Assembly (NCBI RefSeq): GCF_024323335.1 | Contig: NC_066582.1 | Location: 88,470,944-88,534,943 of the forward strand | Origin: Lathyrus oleraceus | Lineage: Eukaryota > Streptophyta > Magnoliopsida > Fabales > Fabaceae | DNA length: 64,000 nt | Reading direction: 5' to 3' | In this document: positions 1-13,199 of the stretch, in pieces | Numbering within the stretch: the stretch's first letter is position 1 | Layout of the letters: every line of letters begins with the position of its first letter | Notes under the pieces: model-generated | Seen by the model: the letters and a program-made list of their open reading frames with translations, nothing else | Databases searched by the model: none | Told to the model about the DNA's origin: nothing | Position numbers and translations under genes: made by a program

Positions 1-19
1 TATTTGACTGACTTGCTTT

Positions 20-130
20 TGTTCAATATAATAAAAATCATTAAACTTTGCTTTTTGTTCAATATCATAAAAATCATTAAACTAAGCTTTTTGTTCAATA
101 TCATAAAAATCATTAAACTAAGCTTTTTTT
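20..130. repeat. Short tandem repeat, about 35-bp unit, three copies
   Basis: Three successive near-identical units contain the words ttgttcaatat, cataaaaatcatt and aaactaagctt. The last unit runs into a T-rich stretch. No function is evident. Confidence 0.7.
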
Positions 131-628
131 TCAAACAAAAGTACCTTTGTGGTTATCCTTTTAATAGAAAAAGCTAGTATTATCATCCTCCTCGTTACAA
201 GAACTTTGTTTATAAATATATCATATTTAAAAATAAAATAATAATTTACTTCACTTGTCCTCACTTTTAAGAAAATAACATCAATCTCTAAGCTATAGTT
301 CGAGTTCCTTATTTTTGGTCATAGATTTCATAAAATATTTGTTTCTATTTCTAATTCTAATCACGATTCAATGTCAATCTTGTTCCTAGTTCAACTTCAA
401 AAATCAAGTTGTTGTCTATTCATAGTTTAAGTTTTGAGCAATTTATTTATGCTCTTTGAGTCTATTTGTATTTTGGTTTCTCCATTAATTTATGTTTTTG
501 TATGAATCAACACCTTCGATACAAATTCTAATATATTAGAAGAAAATTAAACTCGACATATAATTTCTTGACATAATAGTGTAATTACGAGTGATAAAAT
601 GAGTACGGCTTGTCGAGCAAATCTATTT

Positions 629-720
629 TGTCCGCATTTTTTTATGGGGCAGATCAAAGTTTTAGGATCCTCTAATGTGTCCGCTCTGCCGCCACTCTTT
701 TTTGCGCGTTTTTGCGGACA
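629..720. repeat. Possible small foldback element (MITE-like)
   Basis: The stretch begins TGTCCGCA and ends TGCGGACA, an exact 8-bp inverted repeat, with T-rich sequence just inside each end and a further copy of tgtccgc in the middle. No target-site duplication could be confirmed, so the ends may be coincidental. Confidence 0.3.
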
Positions 721-968
721 TGATTAGTAACATAAATTTTTATATTTTTAAATTAAAAAAATACTTTTTTTAGGTTTGTCCATCCAACTTTTTTTTTTCA
801 TAATAGATTAAAATTTTAGGTTCATATCCTTAATTACGTATGTCTATCTTATTTTCTTTTATAAAGTTTTATATAATGGTTTAAATGAAACGATCATGTT
901 TGCTTGCCATCCCTGATAAAACGTAAAAGGAATTCTTTAGTTAAGTGGCAATAGTTTCTTACAAAAGT

Positions 969-1078
969 TACGAAAACAAATCATAATAAATTAACTCCAA
1001 TTGCTGAAGAAGAATTTTTTTTTTCAGTTACGAAACAAAATAAATTAACTCCAATTGCTGAAGAAGAATTTTTTTTCC
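969..1078. repeat. Direct repeat, two copies of about 50 bp
   Basis: The words taaattaactccaattgc and tgaagaagaattttttt occur twice, side by side, each preceded by acgaaa(a)caaa. This is a local tandem duplication in the upstream flank of the DeSI-like gene. Confidence 0.75.
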
Positions 1079-2076
1079 CCTCTCAATCCATAAAGAATTT
1101 TACTATAAAATTTAATAGAGAAGGATAGATTTCTCATGTGTGTTTAGAATGTGTTTCTCAGACTTATAGCTTGCAACCGCTATTAATTCAGGACTAACTC
1201 TTTGATGTTTTTTTTAATATACTCTCATAATGAACCTATAAAAAACATGTTTTGAATTATCAAAAATATACATTCTTACAACATGATTAGAATAACAGAA
1301 AAAATATGTGTACACGGGTTTTAATACATACATGATACACCGTATATGTATATATAAATATTAGTTTTATTATTTTATTAATTTATTTTACTTAAGTTTA
1401 TGTGCGACCATCATTTTGTTTGTTGTAATATACTGTGTGGCTATGGTGTATGAAGAATGCAATGTAAGAATAGCACAACTCTTAGAATAATCCATACCAA
1501 AATATTTTAAAACATAAACTTAAAAGACATATTTACCGCATAAAGTGTACTAGGAAAGTAACACAATAATGACACAAGTTTTTTTACTCATTAATGATGA
1601 CAAGATAAAAGAAGCAAAGAAAGTGAAAGCAATAGTTTTTTAAAGTAAATAAATAAATAAATTTACAAAATCTATTAAAAACACAAGATGCCAATGTAAA
1701 GTATTCCACAAATTCTTCGACATTCAAAAAGTCACGACACCATGTAGCCAAAAAAAAAAATGTGTTTTCATTTTCACATGTAAAAACACTAGACAGTATA
1801 AAAAACATGAATAAATTTTGTGTGGTGTCGTGTTAATATAAACGGTTTTTTATTTGACCATTTTTTAGGTTGTCTTAAAATAAAATAAAATAAAAGAAGA
1901 AAGGAAGACTAGAGAAAGTAAAGCAAGAGAGTCAAATCTTGGGTGTGCCGAGGAGGCGGAATAGGAAGCGTCGCGGCCACAAAGTACGCTACATCTGTCT
2001 CATAGGAAACAGATCTCTCATAGATTCTTCTCTTCCTTCATCTCCATTAATTGCTGTTCCGTTGTTTGAAGAAAAA

Positions 2077-4820
2077 ATGGGAGCGGAGAGCGCTTCTTCT
2101 AGCTTACAGTATGAGGAAGACGATAACAGCAGCAAAAACAACAGCAGTTTTGTGGTTTTGAATGTGTACGATCTCACACCTATGAATAATTATATCTATT
2201 GGTTTGGATTGGGGATCTTTCACTCTGGGATTGAAGGTACTTATTTTCACCATCTTGTTCATCTCATTTCTGATATGTCTTCACTTGTAAGAACGCTCCT
2301 AGTTTAAAGCGTGAAAGTTTGTTTAGGAGTGAGTACTAATTTGGTGTTTAGCCTTATCAGTTTGTTGTAATAGGTTGTTATTGATAATGTTGTCTTGTGT
2401 GTTGAGATGGGAATTTGGATTTTAGGGAAGATTCTGGTGAAACTTAATAGTCTGAGGAGTGAAACTCAAAATTGAGAATTATTTTGGATGCAATTGAGTT
2501 AAGTTGCAGATATAAAGTTGAGAGTAGAGAGAGAAGAGTTGTTTTCTGAATTGTTGAGATGCTTTCATTCAAGATAATTGAGCTAGCTCTATAGGTTAGA
2601 CAGTTATAGAGTAATCAATTGGAGTATTCTAGAATTTTCTCCACTCAAATGGTACATAACTGAAACAAATAACAAACAAACTAAAAGTAAAAATATGCTC
2701 ATAGAGTATATTCATAAGCAAAAACGTCTTAAGTTTCTGGAGTCCCTATGTAGGATTATTGCAGTTTAACTATGACAAAACAAATAGAGACTCTGTTTAA
2801 CCATGACCATGGTTAAACCATGACAAATATTTTATGAGGCCCTATTTAGTTAAGGTGTAATCGTGACAAATTTTGGACTCTGTGCGGTAGCCTACATTAC
2901 ACTCCCTCAAAGACGGCGCTGCTCAGAAGTTGTGACTAACAAATAAGTTTGGGAAACAAAACGATAAAATAAAAGAAAGTTAGCAAATGGTAAACTACTG
3001 TAACATGTAGGCTTCCCTTTATCTATTAGTTGTTCATTATATGTGTACATGAATACACCATTGACTTGTACTCAAATTTCAATCAATAGAATAATTCAAA
3101 ACAATTTTCTTATATGGCTTATAGTAGTAGTTTACAACTTTTCTTCATGAAGGGGGAGAAACATGTTCAACCTTGGTTACTGAAAAGTAGTGCTTGAATC
3201 CAAAATAAAAGCTTAAGAACAACACAACTTTGTAACTGTTAAGATTTGTTAATAAGGGAGGTAACTGTATAAAGAGGGGGAAATTAACATGCTAATGTAC
3301 AGAAACATTTAAGCCAAAATGAAGAAGCCATTGCATGTATTAAGTGAACAAGTTGAGTGTGGCCATAGAAATTAGAATAGTTCAGAGGTGAAAAGTTGAC
3401 AACGTCATTTCTAGTCCTGCATCAGCCATCAGTTCTTCAAGCAACGATTTCAACAAACCAACCTTAAAGTCGTTGATATGTGTAGTGTTGAGAGGTTTTG
3501 TGTGTCTGAAATTTATTTTTCTAGTTGTTGATTGAGAATGGTTCTGGGTAAAAGCATGGTCCTGGATAGAACATTATGGCGGAGGTTGATCCATGTAGCC
3601 GACCCCACTTAGTGGGATAAGGCTTTGTTGTTGTTGTTGTTGTCGTCGTCGTCATTGATTGAAAATCAGTTTCAAGAAAAAAGGATACGTAAATTTACTG
3701 AATTTTATCCATTTGATATGCAAATCTAAGGTGTTATGATCTCTTTTGAATATGCATGCGGTTTTTTCTATTATCTTTTTTTGTTAGAATTGTTTTGAAG
3801 ATGCTACCACTCCATAAAATGTCCTAAATTTGTTATTGATGTTTATATGCTCTCTGCTGTTGTTACTTGTTACTGTTGTCCTAAACTTCTAGTCCTTGCT
3901 ATTATTCCTAATCTTGGGAAGCTTTTATAGTTTTGGATTTTTTTATTCTGAAATAGTATATGGTAAGGAGTATGGATTTGGGGCCCATGACTTCTCAGCT
4001 AGCGGTGTATTTGAAGCGGAGCCAAAGACTTGCCCTGGATTCATATACAGATGTTCCATCATTTTGGGTCAAATACATATTAGCCCTTCGGAGTTCCGGA
4101 CATTTATTGAAAGCATGGCTTCAGAGTATCACGGCGATACCTATCACCTTATATCTAAGAACTGCAACCATTTTACGAATGATGTCTCATATAGATTGAT
4201 TGGAAAACAGACCCCGGGTTGGGTGAACCGCCTTGCTAAGCTAGGTAAGACTCGAAAGAAAAATCTCTTATAAGCATATTTTCATGATCGAAATAATGAA
4301 AGTAATATTAAGTTCACCCTTTTGGTCAAATTTCAGGTGCTTTGTGCAGTTGTCTACTTCCTGAATGTCTTCAAGTAACAACTGTTAAGCAAATACCTGA
4401 AGACCACGAATGCTCGGGTGTGTACAATATATTTTATTGTTCTGTGTTTTTTCCCTCATTGAACATATTTCTAGATGCATACTTTTTTTATAAAAAGGAA
4501 TTGGAGAGGGGCAAAGTTATTATAAATTAAAGGGACTGTAATTGTCATTTTACAACCGTCTCCGAGAGAATTCGAATTCAATTACTAATTAGTTGAACCT
4601 CATGTATCTAGATGCATACATAGTTTTCCATCTTGTTCATACATGTAACAAATTCTGTGTACCTCTCTGGTGACTGTTTACAGAAGATGAACTTGCGGAC
4701 TCTCTCTCAACTGCCACACCCTACAGATCACAAGAAACAGATGATGAGCAAGAAAAACACCTCCTGTCATCATCTGGTGCCGAGGACGTCACTTTCATTA
4801 AAGAGTCCCATGTAAAGTGA
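2077..4820 (+). CDS. DeSI-like / PPPDE-family thiol peptidase, four exons, 221 aa
   Basis: Exons that give one open frame of 222 codons are 2077-2236, 3957-4244, 4337-4417 and 4684-4820; each intron begins GT and ends AG (1720, 92 and 266 bp). The protein has the PPPDE layout: a beta-strand start with VVLNVYDLTP, the FHSG motif with the presumed catalytic His at residue 49, EYGFGAH, CPGF, then KNCNHF with the presumed catalytic Cys at residue 123, and the plant-type ending of the fold near GWVNRLAKLG. PPPDE/DeSI proteins are cysteine isopeptidases that remove SUMO or ubiquitin in characterised members; the substrate here is unknown. The tail after residue 150 has a Cys-rich CSCLLPEC segment and an acidic Ser-rich end. 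An upstream in-frame TTG at 1939 is not used because 2077 is the first ATG and matches the family start. Splice sites are predicted from the sequence alone; the family call is firm. Confidence 0.9.
2795..2818. repeat. 24-bp palindrome in intron 1
   Basis: GTTTAACCATG is followed by the 2-bp spacer AC and then its exact reverse complement CATGGTTAAAC. Partial copies (gtttaactatgac, ggttaaaccatgac) lie next to it. It may be the core of a degraded foldback element in the intron. Confidence 0.6.
3540..3655 (+). mobile_element. SINE/LINE 3' end (Au-SINE or RTE type) in intron 1
   Basis: The motif GACCCCACTTAGTGGGATAA followed by GGCTTTG and a (TTG)n tail is the 3' end that I recall for plant Au SINEs and RTE-type LINEs. 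The body of about 115 bp is flanked by an imperfect 11-bp direct repeat, tgattgagaat at 3529-3539 and tgattgaaaat at 3656-3666, as expected for target-primed insertion. The tail drifts from TTG into TCG units. It lies in intron 1 of the DeSI-like gene on the sense strand. Confidence 0.7.
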
Positions 4821-5400
4821 ATGTGATTGATGTGTTTAAGGTGAGAAACTCCTTGAAAAATTGCAGGCTGTCTTTTATTGAATATTTGTCCATTTGATTT
4901 GCAGTGATTCTCTTTTTCGAAAAAATTCCCATTCTTTCACGGCTTTCTGTTATGTATTTGGTTCATTCATTGTATTTGTAACTGAAGAATCTAAATTATA
5001 CCTAGTGCTGGCTTTTCAATGTAAAATTGTAAATGACATCTTTGTAAGTTGTCGGTTAAATTTGTTTAGTTATGAGACATTCTTAGTATATTATCGAGTT
5101 TTTTTGGGAGATTTATGTGAGAAAAAGAAAGAAAAATATTCAAGCTCAAATACAAGTGTTCAAAATTGTTTTGGTGATGCTGCTACTATTGGATTGGAAA
5201 ATTCTATTGTTTGTTGGAATTTATGTTCCAAGGTCGGTGGCTAGCAATGTCTTTTGGTTCAACTTTGAAGGAAAGTTAATTGCCTTTGATGATTTTCTGG
5301 TGACTTTACTTTATCTTAACAAGCATTGGATCTTTGTTGAGATTTGTTGTTTTTGATTGGCAGTGTTTCCACCAGCAATTTGAGAAAACTATTGACGTAA
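4821..5400 (+). other. 3' UTR and downstream flank of the DeSI-like gene; unfilled target site of element B
   Basis: This stretch has diverged copies at 14529-14700, 60074-60245 and 61467-61800. The parental sequence has a single atttg at 4956-4960 directly followed by gttcatt. In the copy on the right of the window the same point carries element B, flanked by two atttg copies. Homology with the right-hand copy fades near 5245. No independent gene is seen. Confidence 0.75.
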
Positions 5401-6420
5401 TATCTCTATACAACATTTGTCAAAAAGAAAACCTAAATTGTTAGCGGTTATCTTTTCAAAAAACTTTTAATAACTTCTATAAGAACTACAAACTTGTAGT
5501 AAGAAAAATAACACTTCATTCAGAAACAGAGAATATCAAAGATGAGTTGAATGAATCATTTGATTAATTGAGCAATAAACAAATCAACTCATAGCTCAAA
5601 TACTCCAACTAATTTTTGTTGGTATTATTAACCTTTCTAGTGTTGGAATTAATCATTAAGAGTCAATTATACATGAATATATGTTCAACAAACTATAATA
5701 TAATTTAGTGCGAAAATTAGATAGTCATATTTGCGTAAATAATTAATTTTAGGAATATCTGAATCTATTGAAAAAGTTTGAGTGATTCTTCTTCAACCGG
5801 TACTCCTAACCCTTAATACTCTTCAGATAGGGGGAATAAATAAATTATTTGTGTACGGTATATTGTAGACCATAATCTATTTATAGAGTGATGGTTAACG
5901 TATAACATGACTGACATATATCGATATGGATGGGTGATATGGAAATTCCAGATAGTGGTTGTCGTCACTGAGGTATAACGTGACGGACCCCCAATGACCA
6001 TCACATCAATGTACTTGATGACATAGATTGATATGGATGAGTGACATGGAAATTCCATGCAATGTGATCTCTAAATCATGCATATTTTTAACTGGTCTTA
6101 CTGAAGTCTTTAGTGAGATTAAACTAAAGTTCCATAGGTGCAATTCAAAATTAAAATATTTGCATATAACAAAAAAAAAATTATTTTTGTTATAAAAATA
6201 GTACCTCATGAGTTTTTTTATGTAGAAAATCAAGCATAACATAAAGTTTGAACAAAATCGTAAATCATAGAAAACTAAGGAAAAAACTCTCATTAATCTA
6301 AGCAATCTCAAAACCAAGACCCATGTGACCAACATGTCGATGAAAAGTCTTAGATGTGAAACATTTGGTTATTGAATTAGCTAGCATTAAGTCTGTCCCT
6401 ATATGTTCTATCAAAATTTG
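5401..6420. repeat. Non-coding stretch with a 110-bp tandem duplication
   Basis: No gene is supportable. The words gatatggatg and catggaaattcca or tatggaaattcca recur about 110 bp apart (5911-5951 and 6021-6056), so a short unit was duplicated in tandem. The rest is AT-rich and featureless. Confidence 0.55.
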
Positions 6421-6423
6421 TTT

Positions 6424-6790
6424 ATCCTAAACTCTTTCTTTCATAACAAAATACTTGTTGTCATTAAATTTGGATTTTGTAGAACTCATATTGTTGTTGG
6501 AGTAGAACACGTTTGCATTATTGCCACAATAAACCTTCAAGGGCTTTTCGGTTCTCCCAACGATGTGTAGGCTTGTGACAAAGTTCTGCAACCAATAAAG
6601 TATGTTTGGAAGACTTCCAAGAGACGACTCCTCCAACCAAGAGAAAGATGTAACCATATATGGAGCGTCTATTATCTAGGCCCCCTGCAAAACAAAGTCA
6701 GAATACCTAATGATCTCCAAGTTATCTGACTTTCGATAAGTGAGCACGAAGTCTCTAGTTCTCTTCAGGTAGTGCATTACACGCTTTACT
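6424..6790 (-). pseudogene. Ty1/copia RNase H remnant
   Basis: On the minus strand the translation contains segments typical of a copia RNase H domain: a piece like RDFVLTYRKSDNLEII followed by the region around NFVTSLHIVGR, KPLKVYCGNNA and SSTKSKF. Frames change between segments and stops occur, so this is a dead fragment. No LTRs, integrase or reverse transcriptase could be attached to it. The stretch to about 6960 may contain more of the same element but is too degraded to assign. Confidence 0.65.
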
Positions 6791-7079
6791 ACTATCCAAT
6801 GCTATATACCAAGTGTTCTAGGACGATCATACCTCTTTCTATTCGACCACATTCGGATAAAACACTCTGGACCAAAAATGTATCAACCGGTTGCTTAATC
6901 GCACTTCTAGAATCTTCTCCTGACTATTGGACTATCATGCGCTTCGCTGCATGAAATTTATGCCTCAAGCACATCCAACGCTCGTCTGAAAGATAGCGAA
7001 GCCATTATTCCTCTTCCTTATATATAAGTGTTCAACGCTCGTCTGAAAGATAGCGAAGCCATTAATCTAAGCATCATCT

Positions 7080-8680
7080 ATGTTCCCGGATCCTGGGAAT
7101 CAAGATCCCCAAGTCAATGCAAAAACCTCATAAATTAGGGAGTACGGTGGAAGGGGGGACCCCGACGAACATGCCCAGCTCGTCAATGATCGGTTAGACT
7201 ACTACAATGTTGATGATGCTTCCAAGTGAAAGCTACTAGCATTAATCTTGGTCGGACCAACCAGGTTGTGGTTCAACGGTCTTCCCGATGGTTGTATTGA
7301 GTCATGGACAAAATTTTTGCAATCGCCTCACCATCTAGAAAAGATAACTGGTTACTATAACGACCTTGAGCACCATCATGCAAGGAAAGAAAAAAAAGAC
7401 TATGATCATACATTAATCGATTTACTCAGGTTGTAGTAGAAGTAGAGGGAGCCAAAGAGGCCCTCTAATGTTGGATCTTTGAGAATGATCTCCTCCACGA
7501 CCATCCTTTCCGCACCAAATTAAGGGGAAAAAAAAGTTAAAACAACCCAAGAGATGTTGAGCCTGACCCAACCCTACATGACCATGGAAGAAAAACTGAA
7601 TACTCGCTTCGACAACCCAACCCCAGCGCTACCGACACAAACTCTGATCTTTCACTTGGGAAGGAACCACGCTGACACAAAGTAGCCCCCGATAGGGGGT
7701 CACATAGTCAGTACAATAAGTAAACGTTTTTAAATACTTCTCGGGATAAGATTTACCAAGAAAGTGTCAATACTGAGTTCAGGAAGGCAGAAATCCACCC
7801 CCATTACCCTGTATGAGAGACTGGCCAAATAAATAAATTAAAGTACTACCACTTTCACAGGGGGCACAACCATAACACAGACGATTGTATCCAACTTAAA
7901 GACACGATTGAAGCACTAATAAAAAAAGACAGTCTGTCAGAATACGTTAAGGACGAAAAACGAGACTGAGAAAAGTCTATAAAAACCAAGTTCCCCACAG
8001 AAGCTTCTGAATCCGGTCCCAGTTGCGAAGGAAGAGAAATAGGCAAAGGAAAATTCCCGTATATTGCTGGCATCATCGGAGGTGCACCAAAAACGAACCT
8101 ACCCTCTAAAGGTACAATCAAAAGGAAATTTTCCGAAATGATAGCCGTCTACATAATCAAAGGAAGTTCATCATCCAAAACCCCCGATCGACATATGTTA
8201 GGCTTCTGAGACTCTGAGAAGGTTGTAGGCATTTCTAACGAATTGTACCCCCTAGTATTCACGATAAATGTAGGATAATTTGACTTCTCACAAATATTAA
8301 TTGACGGGGAAAGTTCATGTGATATCCTTTACTCGTCTCTGTTTTAAAAAATGGGCCTAGACAGAGGAAGCCTAATACTATACGATGGCTCAGATTTACA
8401 AGCATTCAATATAACTACCACCCGTCCCTAGGGTTACACAGAGTTAATGGTATCCGTAGGAGAGGACAAAGACCTCATGTCCATTAACATAAAATTCCTG
8501 GTCATCCCATGCAATACCCTTTATAAATGCACCATGTGTAGGCCCTTCACTGTAGCGTTGGATGTCGTAGCCTCAATCGTGCACTTAAAGCTCAAGTACT
8601 ATAACCTTCATGGAAAGCCATTTATTTTGCATGTTGACCTTTAAGAGGAAAAAAGATACACCATATGCTCCATAGGGATC
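7080..8680 (+). pseudogene. Ty3/gypsy gag-protease remnant
   Basis: Plus-strand segments in shifting frames match the end of a gypsy gag and an aspartic protease: a piece with RLWFNGLPDG near 7255 (gag core), a piece with DDCIQLKDTIEALI near 7880 (gag C-terminus), and ILIDGESSCDILY near 8300, where the DGES stretch corresponds to the D-G/S-x-S protease active-site region. A tail follows with LDVVASIVHLKLKY to about 8640. Numerous stops and frame changes show that it is inactive. No reverse transcriptase or integrase follows. The lineage is non-chromovirus gypsy by general appearance. Confidence 0.65.
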
Positions 8681-8779
8681 AAAGGAAGGTACAACTATGG
8701 AAATCAACATGACCTCCCTTATATGGCATCTCCGAAGCCTGAACTTCTACACACTTCAACGTGGCTAAGAAGGGGAAAA

Positions 8780-11700
8780 AGTGACAACAAAAATAAGAAG
8801 CATGAAAAATGCTCTATTATATTTCATATTTTACGTCCACATGCATGCATATATAAATGTGTAAATTGACATATAATTGTAGCGGTAAAAATGTTGAGAT
8901 TAAGCTATCAATTAACTTAACTCACAAAGCAAGAGTCGCCACCGCGCTTTTATTGTTTCCAAAGGAAAAGGGAAAAGTACAAGTAAAACCCGAAGAAGTT
9001 TTAAATAAAAAATAATAAAAGAGATAAGCGTTTGGGGGTTAGTTATGCAAAGGAAAGGCATTAGCACCCTAAATATCCATGGTATTCCATGGGAACCTCT
9101 TTAAAAATGTGTACATTTTTGTTTGAAAAGGGTGTTATTTGTAAAAGATTGGAGAGATGGGAAAAGAAGTATATTTTTTCTTATTTTTGGTGTTTGCCAA
9201 GACCCTTAAAGTCTCATGCCTACGTACCAACAAAGTGAAATGAATGATCAAAACCTTGTAGTTCGTGGTAAAAATAACGAAGGAGTTTGTTTTGATTCAT
9301 TTTTAATGAGAAGACATTTTGTCATTTTAAAGAGAATACTCAACTAGTCACCCACAAATATGATTACTTTGCATCATCATGAGAAGGGCTCCAACTTGGA
9401 TAAGGATCAACAAGTATGCCACTAGCTCTCACAGATGGAAAAGAATTGTAATCAATACTATGAGGATAGGAGAATTATATCTCAACTATGGAAATGACTC
9501 AAGTTTAAGCTTTGAGAATTTTTTTAAAAGGAAAAGTGCACAAGGGCACAAAATGATTTGAATGAGTTATGCATTTTTTTAGTCTTTTGAAATTGGTCTA
9601 AGCATGCTTAAGATGGATTAATATTTATTAAGAAAAAGGTTTTGAAAATCACTTGACAAAAGTCAAGGTTTGTTGAGAAAGTGGTTCAAGTTAAAAACAA
9701 GAAGGTTTTGAAAAAGAGAGAAGATTTTGAAAATTAAAAAAAAAGGAGGAGAAGAAGAGACTATCCTAGATCATACATTAAAATCTAGGGAGGAAAGATA
9801 TAACCAAGAAATAGCAAGCTTTATGACATAAGTCAAGCAAAAATTCCCTCATTTGGATTAAGCCTCAAACAAGTCAGAATAAGCAAATAATAATCCATGT
9901 ATCAGATGAAACCAGAGTAACTCAACCAAGTCTTCAAAAAGAAATCCCAAGTCAAAGGTATGAATTCTAGGGTCTTAAATCATAAGTTCCAAAGAAAAGG
10001 TCAAGATCCTATTTCTAAGTCCATAACTCCACAATGATGCCAAGGATAGTAACCACAAGCCCATGAATCAGGATAATCAAGTTTCCCTTTTTAGGCTTTT
10101 TCTTTATTAATGTCTTGTTTACAATGACATAAAAGAAAAGTCCAAATGGACAAAGAATAAAATCATAAAATCATAAATAATATGATATGGAATGCTAAAT
10201 ATAAAGTATAAAGTAAATTGCATAAAATAAAGGGCATAACGTAAATGACTTGGAAATAAAAGTTAATACAAGTAAACTGTTAGTAAAGGGTGTTAGTAAT
10301 CAAAGATGAAAGATGGTTTGGTCACTTTTTGGAGAACACTCAACTATCCACTCACAAGCATGAAAATATGAACCTATACATCGTTTATGAGAAGGGTTCC
10401 AACTTGGATAAAATCAACAAGTATGCCACTAGCTCTCACAAATGGAAAAGGAGCAACATTTTCACACAATACCATGAGGAATAGGAGACTTACAATCTCA
10501 CTTATAAAATGTCTTTGCTTTTGGGACAAATTTAGCGCTATGTTAAGCAATCATAATTGGACTTATCTAGAAGTCACAACTATCTGAGGCCGGTCAATAA
10601 TAATATTTGTGTTAATACATGTTAGAGAAATGATATATAAATCATTCTCCTAAAGACATGCCACAGAAAAAAGAAGAAAGAAAGAGGGTGATCAAGCACA
10701 AAGGCTAAGAGCATGATCCTTTACTTCAATTTACATTTCATGACACTTAGGATAAACTTATGTATCAATTCAAATTACCTTAAGTGATCCATGATCAATT
10801 AGGAGGTAGATTTGAAATGATGAAAGTTCATCAAGTACCAATCCATACATCATGAACAAGATGGACACAAGTCATCCAATTGATCAAAGGAAAAAGAAGG
10901 AGATGATGAAGAGAGACACAAGATAAATCACACCTAAATTGGATCAAAAGTTTGATCAAGTCATCATCAAAATCAATCATCCATTTTGGTGGATTAGAGT
11001 TTTCACCCCATCAACACCCAAGATCCATTGAGTTTGATGAGACTTGAAGTCCAAACCATCATGATCCAAGGGCAACAGAAGTCCACAAAGGACACACAAA
11101 TATAAAATGCAATTAAATAAAATAAAAATGCACCAAAAGTATTTTTAAATGAATTTTAAAATAGAAATAAAATGAAAAATCCATAAAGTCCTCCAAAATA
11201 CAAAATAAATGGCCAAGAAAATTATGTAAGGTTGGAAATAAAATAAGAAGCATATAATAAATTTTTCAAAATTTAAAATGCAGAAAAGTATTTTTTAAAC
11301 CAATTAAAACAAAGGAGAAAAGAGAAAATTCATGAAAAATAGAAACTCAGTGAAATAAAATGTAAAAAATAAAAATCAGATGAAGAAAAATAAAAGAGAA
11401 TTTTAGAAATTATTTTGGGATTTTTTGGATAAAAAATGAAATTACTACGAATTTTAAAAGAAAAAACAATTAAAAATAATAAGAGAAAAATAATTCAAAT
11501 CAGAAAAAACACGGAGCGTTGGATCACGCCTTATTAATTGATGTGGTAGATCCAACACTCCATATGTTAGAGAACACAATGGAACGCGCTGCAAGCCAAA
11601 TACAAGATCCAGTTTAAATCCAACCAATAAGAACATTTCATTCTGCCAACATGTCTGATCAAACTCAGATAACTTGAGAAAACTCCGGTCGTCTTCTCCA

Positions 11701-13199
11701 GTGAGGTCTCATCGGAGTTTCATTGTTTGGTAAATTTAGAACACGAGACCACCATCATTGTGATCCTCTTCTCATCCCGAATTCAACATCATGCTTCAAA
11801 TTCATTTATGTAAACTGAGCAAAGGGAATTTCAGAGAAGTTTCAGAAACAAGCAAGCCAGGAAAAATTAAATTAAATGCTGAACACAATCAATCAACGCC
11901 AGATAAGTTAGGGGAAATCATCAGAGAGTGAAGGACTATATTGTGGTAATTTGTTTGAGTTCAAATGATGCTCATAACTACCTTGTCCAAATGGTGATCA
12001 GAAGTTGATGAAGCTCGACCTGAGTAGAGCACTTCAGAAGGTCTTAAAGCTTGGGAATTGTTGTAAAAGTTTTAGAGGATGCCGAAGGTGCTAATGGAAT
12101 CAAGAAATTGGATTGAAACAAGTTGAAACTCAAAACCTGATAGTTGAATTTTCTGAAAAATTTCAAGATGCGGCAGGGATTTCTTGGCTCTCAAAAGCTT
12201 GGAAATGAATGAAATATCTTCCTCTATTTATAGAGAATGTGATTGGATCCAAATACGTGTAAATGATGCAGAATTCGTGCAAAACGAATTTGATCCGAAT
12301 GTGAGAAAAGTGTGACTTGCAACTCATCAAAACTCAACCAAATGATGCATTTTAAGGATCAATTAACTTCTGGAGACTTGTTTAAACATGTTTAGGTCCA
12401 AAACACATGCTAATTTGGCTTGGAATTTAGAATAGTTAAGTTCAAAACTCGGGTAATGGCAATTTCTTCAGTTACAAGTCACCATGTTCAACTCAATGGG
12501 GCACCTTACTCAGGAAGCTTTTTGATCTCATTCTTTTTGCAATGTGTTAACATCATGGCCAAGATTATAATGTGCCAACAAAGGTTGCATTTGGATGCTT
12601 GAGCACAAAGTTATGTCATGTTGAAGTTGGCATGAAAAACTGATCATATAACTTAGAAAAAATTGAGTGCTTCATGGCTGAAAAGGACCTATAATGTCTC
12701 AATGAATTCCATGACCTTCCAAGCATATTTTGACCTTGATCCTTGAAGAAAACTTGTAGAGGGCATCACAAATGACATTGTTCAAAAAGAATCAGCCTCA
12801 TATGTTAAAAATCGAAGAAGTTATAATCTTAGAAAGTTGGGAAAAAGTCACTTGAAAATATGTCAAACTTTTGATGATCTTATAAGCATAATTGGCTTTT
12901 GTCATGTAAAGAGAAGTTACATAAGACGTTGAGAAGAGTCATATGAAAACAGAAGCATTCAAAAATATTGAGAATTGAAGGAGTTGTGATCCTTGGAACC
13001 TTGACGGTGAAACATCCTAACGTCTCTTTTGAAGCTTTCCAAAAGACACTATTGCGCTGCATCTTCAATGACTATTTTCTTCTTTATTTAAGGAGCTAAA
13101 AGACTTGAAGATAACCACGTAAATGAACACTAATTGACAAAAACAAAGAGAAGTTACTCTGTAAAAGAAAAGCACAAGATAAACTTAGGATTTCTTATC
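8780..13199 (-). repeat. Decayed LTR-like sequence, partly Tat/Ogre type
   Basis: At 8930-9100 the words agagtcgccaccg, aaggaaa, ttagcaccct and atccatgg(t)att occur in the same order and spacing as at the start of the LTRs of elements D and E, so this is probably an old relative in the same (minus) orientation. A block of about 110 bp is present twice, at 9374-9480 and 10382-10497 (words caacttggataa, caacaagtatgcc, actagctctcaca). No coding region is supportable. The borders of the old LTR, and whether 11200-13200 belongs to it, are unclear. Confidence 0.45.

Larger units (their letters stand above)
1..1876. other. AT-rich intergenic flank, no gene
   Basis: No supportable gene is visible. 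The stretch is AT-rich, and the short ORFs in it have low-complexity composition and no recognisable domain. It holds two small direct repeats, listed separately, and a possible foldback element at 629-720. Its right end is the likely promoter and 5' UTR side of the DeSI-like gene, but I cannot pick a TATA box or transcription start with confidence in this composition. Confidence 0.6.

Noticed and set aside
1939..2076. N-terminal extension of the DeSI-like protein from an upstream TTG.
   Set aside because: The family start is the ATG at 2077; the extension is basic, low in similarity and lacks an ATG.
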